Source: Hyalella azteca
Lineage: Eukaryota > Arthropoda > Malacostraca > Amphipoda > Hyalellidae
Direction of reading: 5' to 3'
Assembly: GCF_000764305.2 (NCBI RefSeq)
Contig: NW_025939316.1
Span: 41,561 to 105,560 of the forward strand
Length of the DNA stretch: 64,000 nt
The notes beneath the pieces were generated by a model. The model searched no databases, was not told the origin of the DNA, and was given only the letters and a program-made list of their open reading frames with translations. Of the stretch, positions 62,912 to 64,000 are shown piece after piece. The position numbers and the translations under genes are program-made. Positions within the stretch are counted from its first letter, which is position 1; every line of letters begins with the position of its first letter.

Positions 62912-63148
62912 GACTGAGTACAGTGTGGCCTGGAATTTCAACCCCTATTCCTAGAGTTCATTCGGGAATTTGGCCTTCTACTGAAAATGAAGGCGTAACT
63001 CGTAAGGAGGGTTAGAGGTCTTTTGCAACATTTTAGCATCAAAATATTAAATATGTCTAATATCTTCAAAAGCAATTTGGAATATTTAACAAAAGTTTCC
63101 TAAAATCACAGGTAAAAATGATTGGAAGATTTTTAGAAATTACAGATG

Positions 63149-63211
63149 AAAATAGGCAATTTTCCTTATTTATATGCCATATAAATAGATAAGGAAAATT
63201 GCCTATTTTTC
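63149..63211. repeat. Near-perfect palindrome
   Basis: AAAATAGGCAATTTTCCTTA and TAAGGAAAATTGCCTATTTT arms extend through TTTATAT / ATATAAA around TGCC. The stem is about 28 bp. Confidence 0.88.
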
Positions 63212-63639
63212 CACAGTCAGGAAGATGTGCCAGGTGCGTGGGAATTTTTATTATCATTGCATCAATTTGCGCCGTGCGCCGTAATATGCCGGTAAAAAAG
63301 TGCACCGTGCGCCAGCCTGCGCCGTGCTCCTAAAATTGTTTAAAGATGAATGCGCGGCAACGCTATCACACACGAACAAATATCTGCATCACGTTGACTA
63401 GATTTCTAATGTGTTAACTCAGGTTCTAAGAGTTGGCAATATTATGAATAATTATTCATAGATCACAATTCGGTTGGAAATTAATTACAAAACTGAATAG
63501 TAGAAGGCGACAATCCACATGGCCCATACCCAGGATGGTGCCTTTTTCCGCGGATTAATCCGGCGTAAACGAGGCTCCAAGCCCTTCTACTGGCGACTAG
63601 CGTACAACGCGGCATACAAAGAGCTTATATAACGTTACT

Positions 63640-64000
63640 GGCGCACACGCCCGGCATACGTCCGCATCTGGCTTGTCCCGACGTACCGTACTTCCGCATC
63701 TGGCTTGTCTTGGCGTATGTCCGCATCTGGGTGATCTGGTTTGTCCCGGCGTACGTCCTCATCTGGTTTTGAGCATTTTAGTGCATACTAATGCATTTTA
63801 TAGCGATTTAGGGCCTTCTAATGCGATCTAGTGCGTTCTATTACAATCTAGTGCGTTCTATTACGATCTAGTGCCTTCTACTGCGATCTAGTGCGTTCTA
63901 TTACAATCTAGTGCGTTCTATTACGATCTAGTGCCTTCTAATGCGATCTAGTGCGTTCTATTACGATCTAGTGCCTTCTAATGCGATCTAGTGCGTTCTA
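63640..64000. repeat. Two minisatellites at the right edge, running out of the window
   Basis: 63655-63770: units TCCGCATCTGGCTTGTCCCG. 63775-64000: 19-bp units CTAGTGCGTTCTATTACGAT alternating with CTAGTGCCTTCTAATGCGAT, still continuing at the window end. Confidence 0.9.

Overview
This is a eukaryotic, AT-rich, repeat-laden genomic window. The genes have GT-AG introns, and they include an arthropod-type muscle myosin regulatory light chain, a caspase and a BORC-complex subunit. Together with minisatellites, hAT and PIF/Harbinger MITEs, tRNA-derived SINEs and decayed LINEs, this points to an arthropod, most likely a malacostracan crustacean (inference). The sequence is a draft assembly. Eight single-base Ns mark joins (10228, 11740, 14690, 17555, 36655, 49389, 51667, 61455), and two copies of the Tn5/Nextera mate-pair junction adapter remain at 9028-9065 and 9201-9238.

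Layout. 1-13 kb: minisatellites, two candidate orphan exons (4757-4924; about 5933-6119) and a higher-order satellite made of 41-bp and 21-bp arrays. 13.8-20.6 kb: BORCS5 (myrlysin) exons 2-5 on the + strand, in introns packed with tandem repeats. 22.6-24.1 kb: a 98-bp tandem array followed by an intact single-exon Mlc2 gene. 26-34 kb: transposon debris (foldback element, SINE, PIF/Harbinger element, hAT MITEs, and a LINE interrupted by a hAT MITE). 34.8-38.25 kb: a second BORCS5 exon 5, a 28-bp array, a duplicate of the 13.8-14.7 kb block, and a BORCS5-like exon 1 (MGSEQS myristoylation motif). 38.7-45.1 kb: a complete nine-exon caspase, 716 aa, with active-site QFCRG and an unusual Ser-rich C-terminal tail of about 243 aa. 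47.6-48.8 kb: two well-matched exons of an unrecognised gene. 57.6-60.0 kb, minus strand: the last exons of a fucolectin/F5/8C-type gene, possibly with a PAN/Apple-like exon upstream. The rest is intergenic or intronic sequence with satellites and MITEs.

The main observation is a recurring architecture. At seven or more exon borders, a short piece of the exon end plus its own splice site (or its stop codon) has been copied one or more times into the adjacent intron or flank. Some of these copies have grown into minisatellites. It is seen at BORCS5 exons 3, 4 and 5, caspase exons 2 and 9, the 47.6-kb gene, the F5/8C terminal exon, and the candidate exons at 4.76 and 6.1 kb. In the longest BORCS5 exon-4 fragment every difference from the real exon is synonymous. 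This 'exon-edge' duplication is the best candidate here for something undescribed. Exon order for BORCS5 (exon 1 at 38.1 kb, exons 2-5 at 15.7-20.6 kb, a second exon 5 at 35.6 kb) implies tandem gene copies or scrambled haplotypes.
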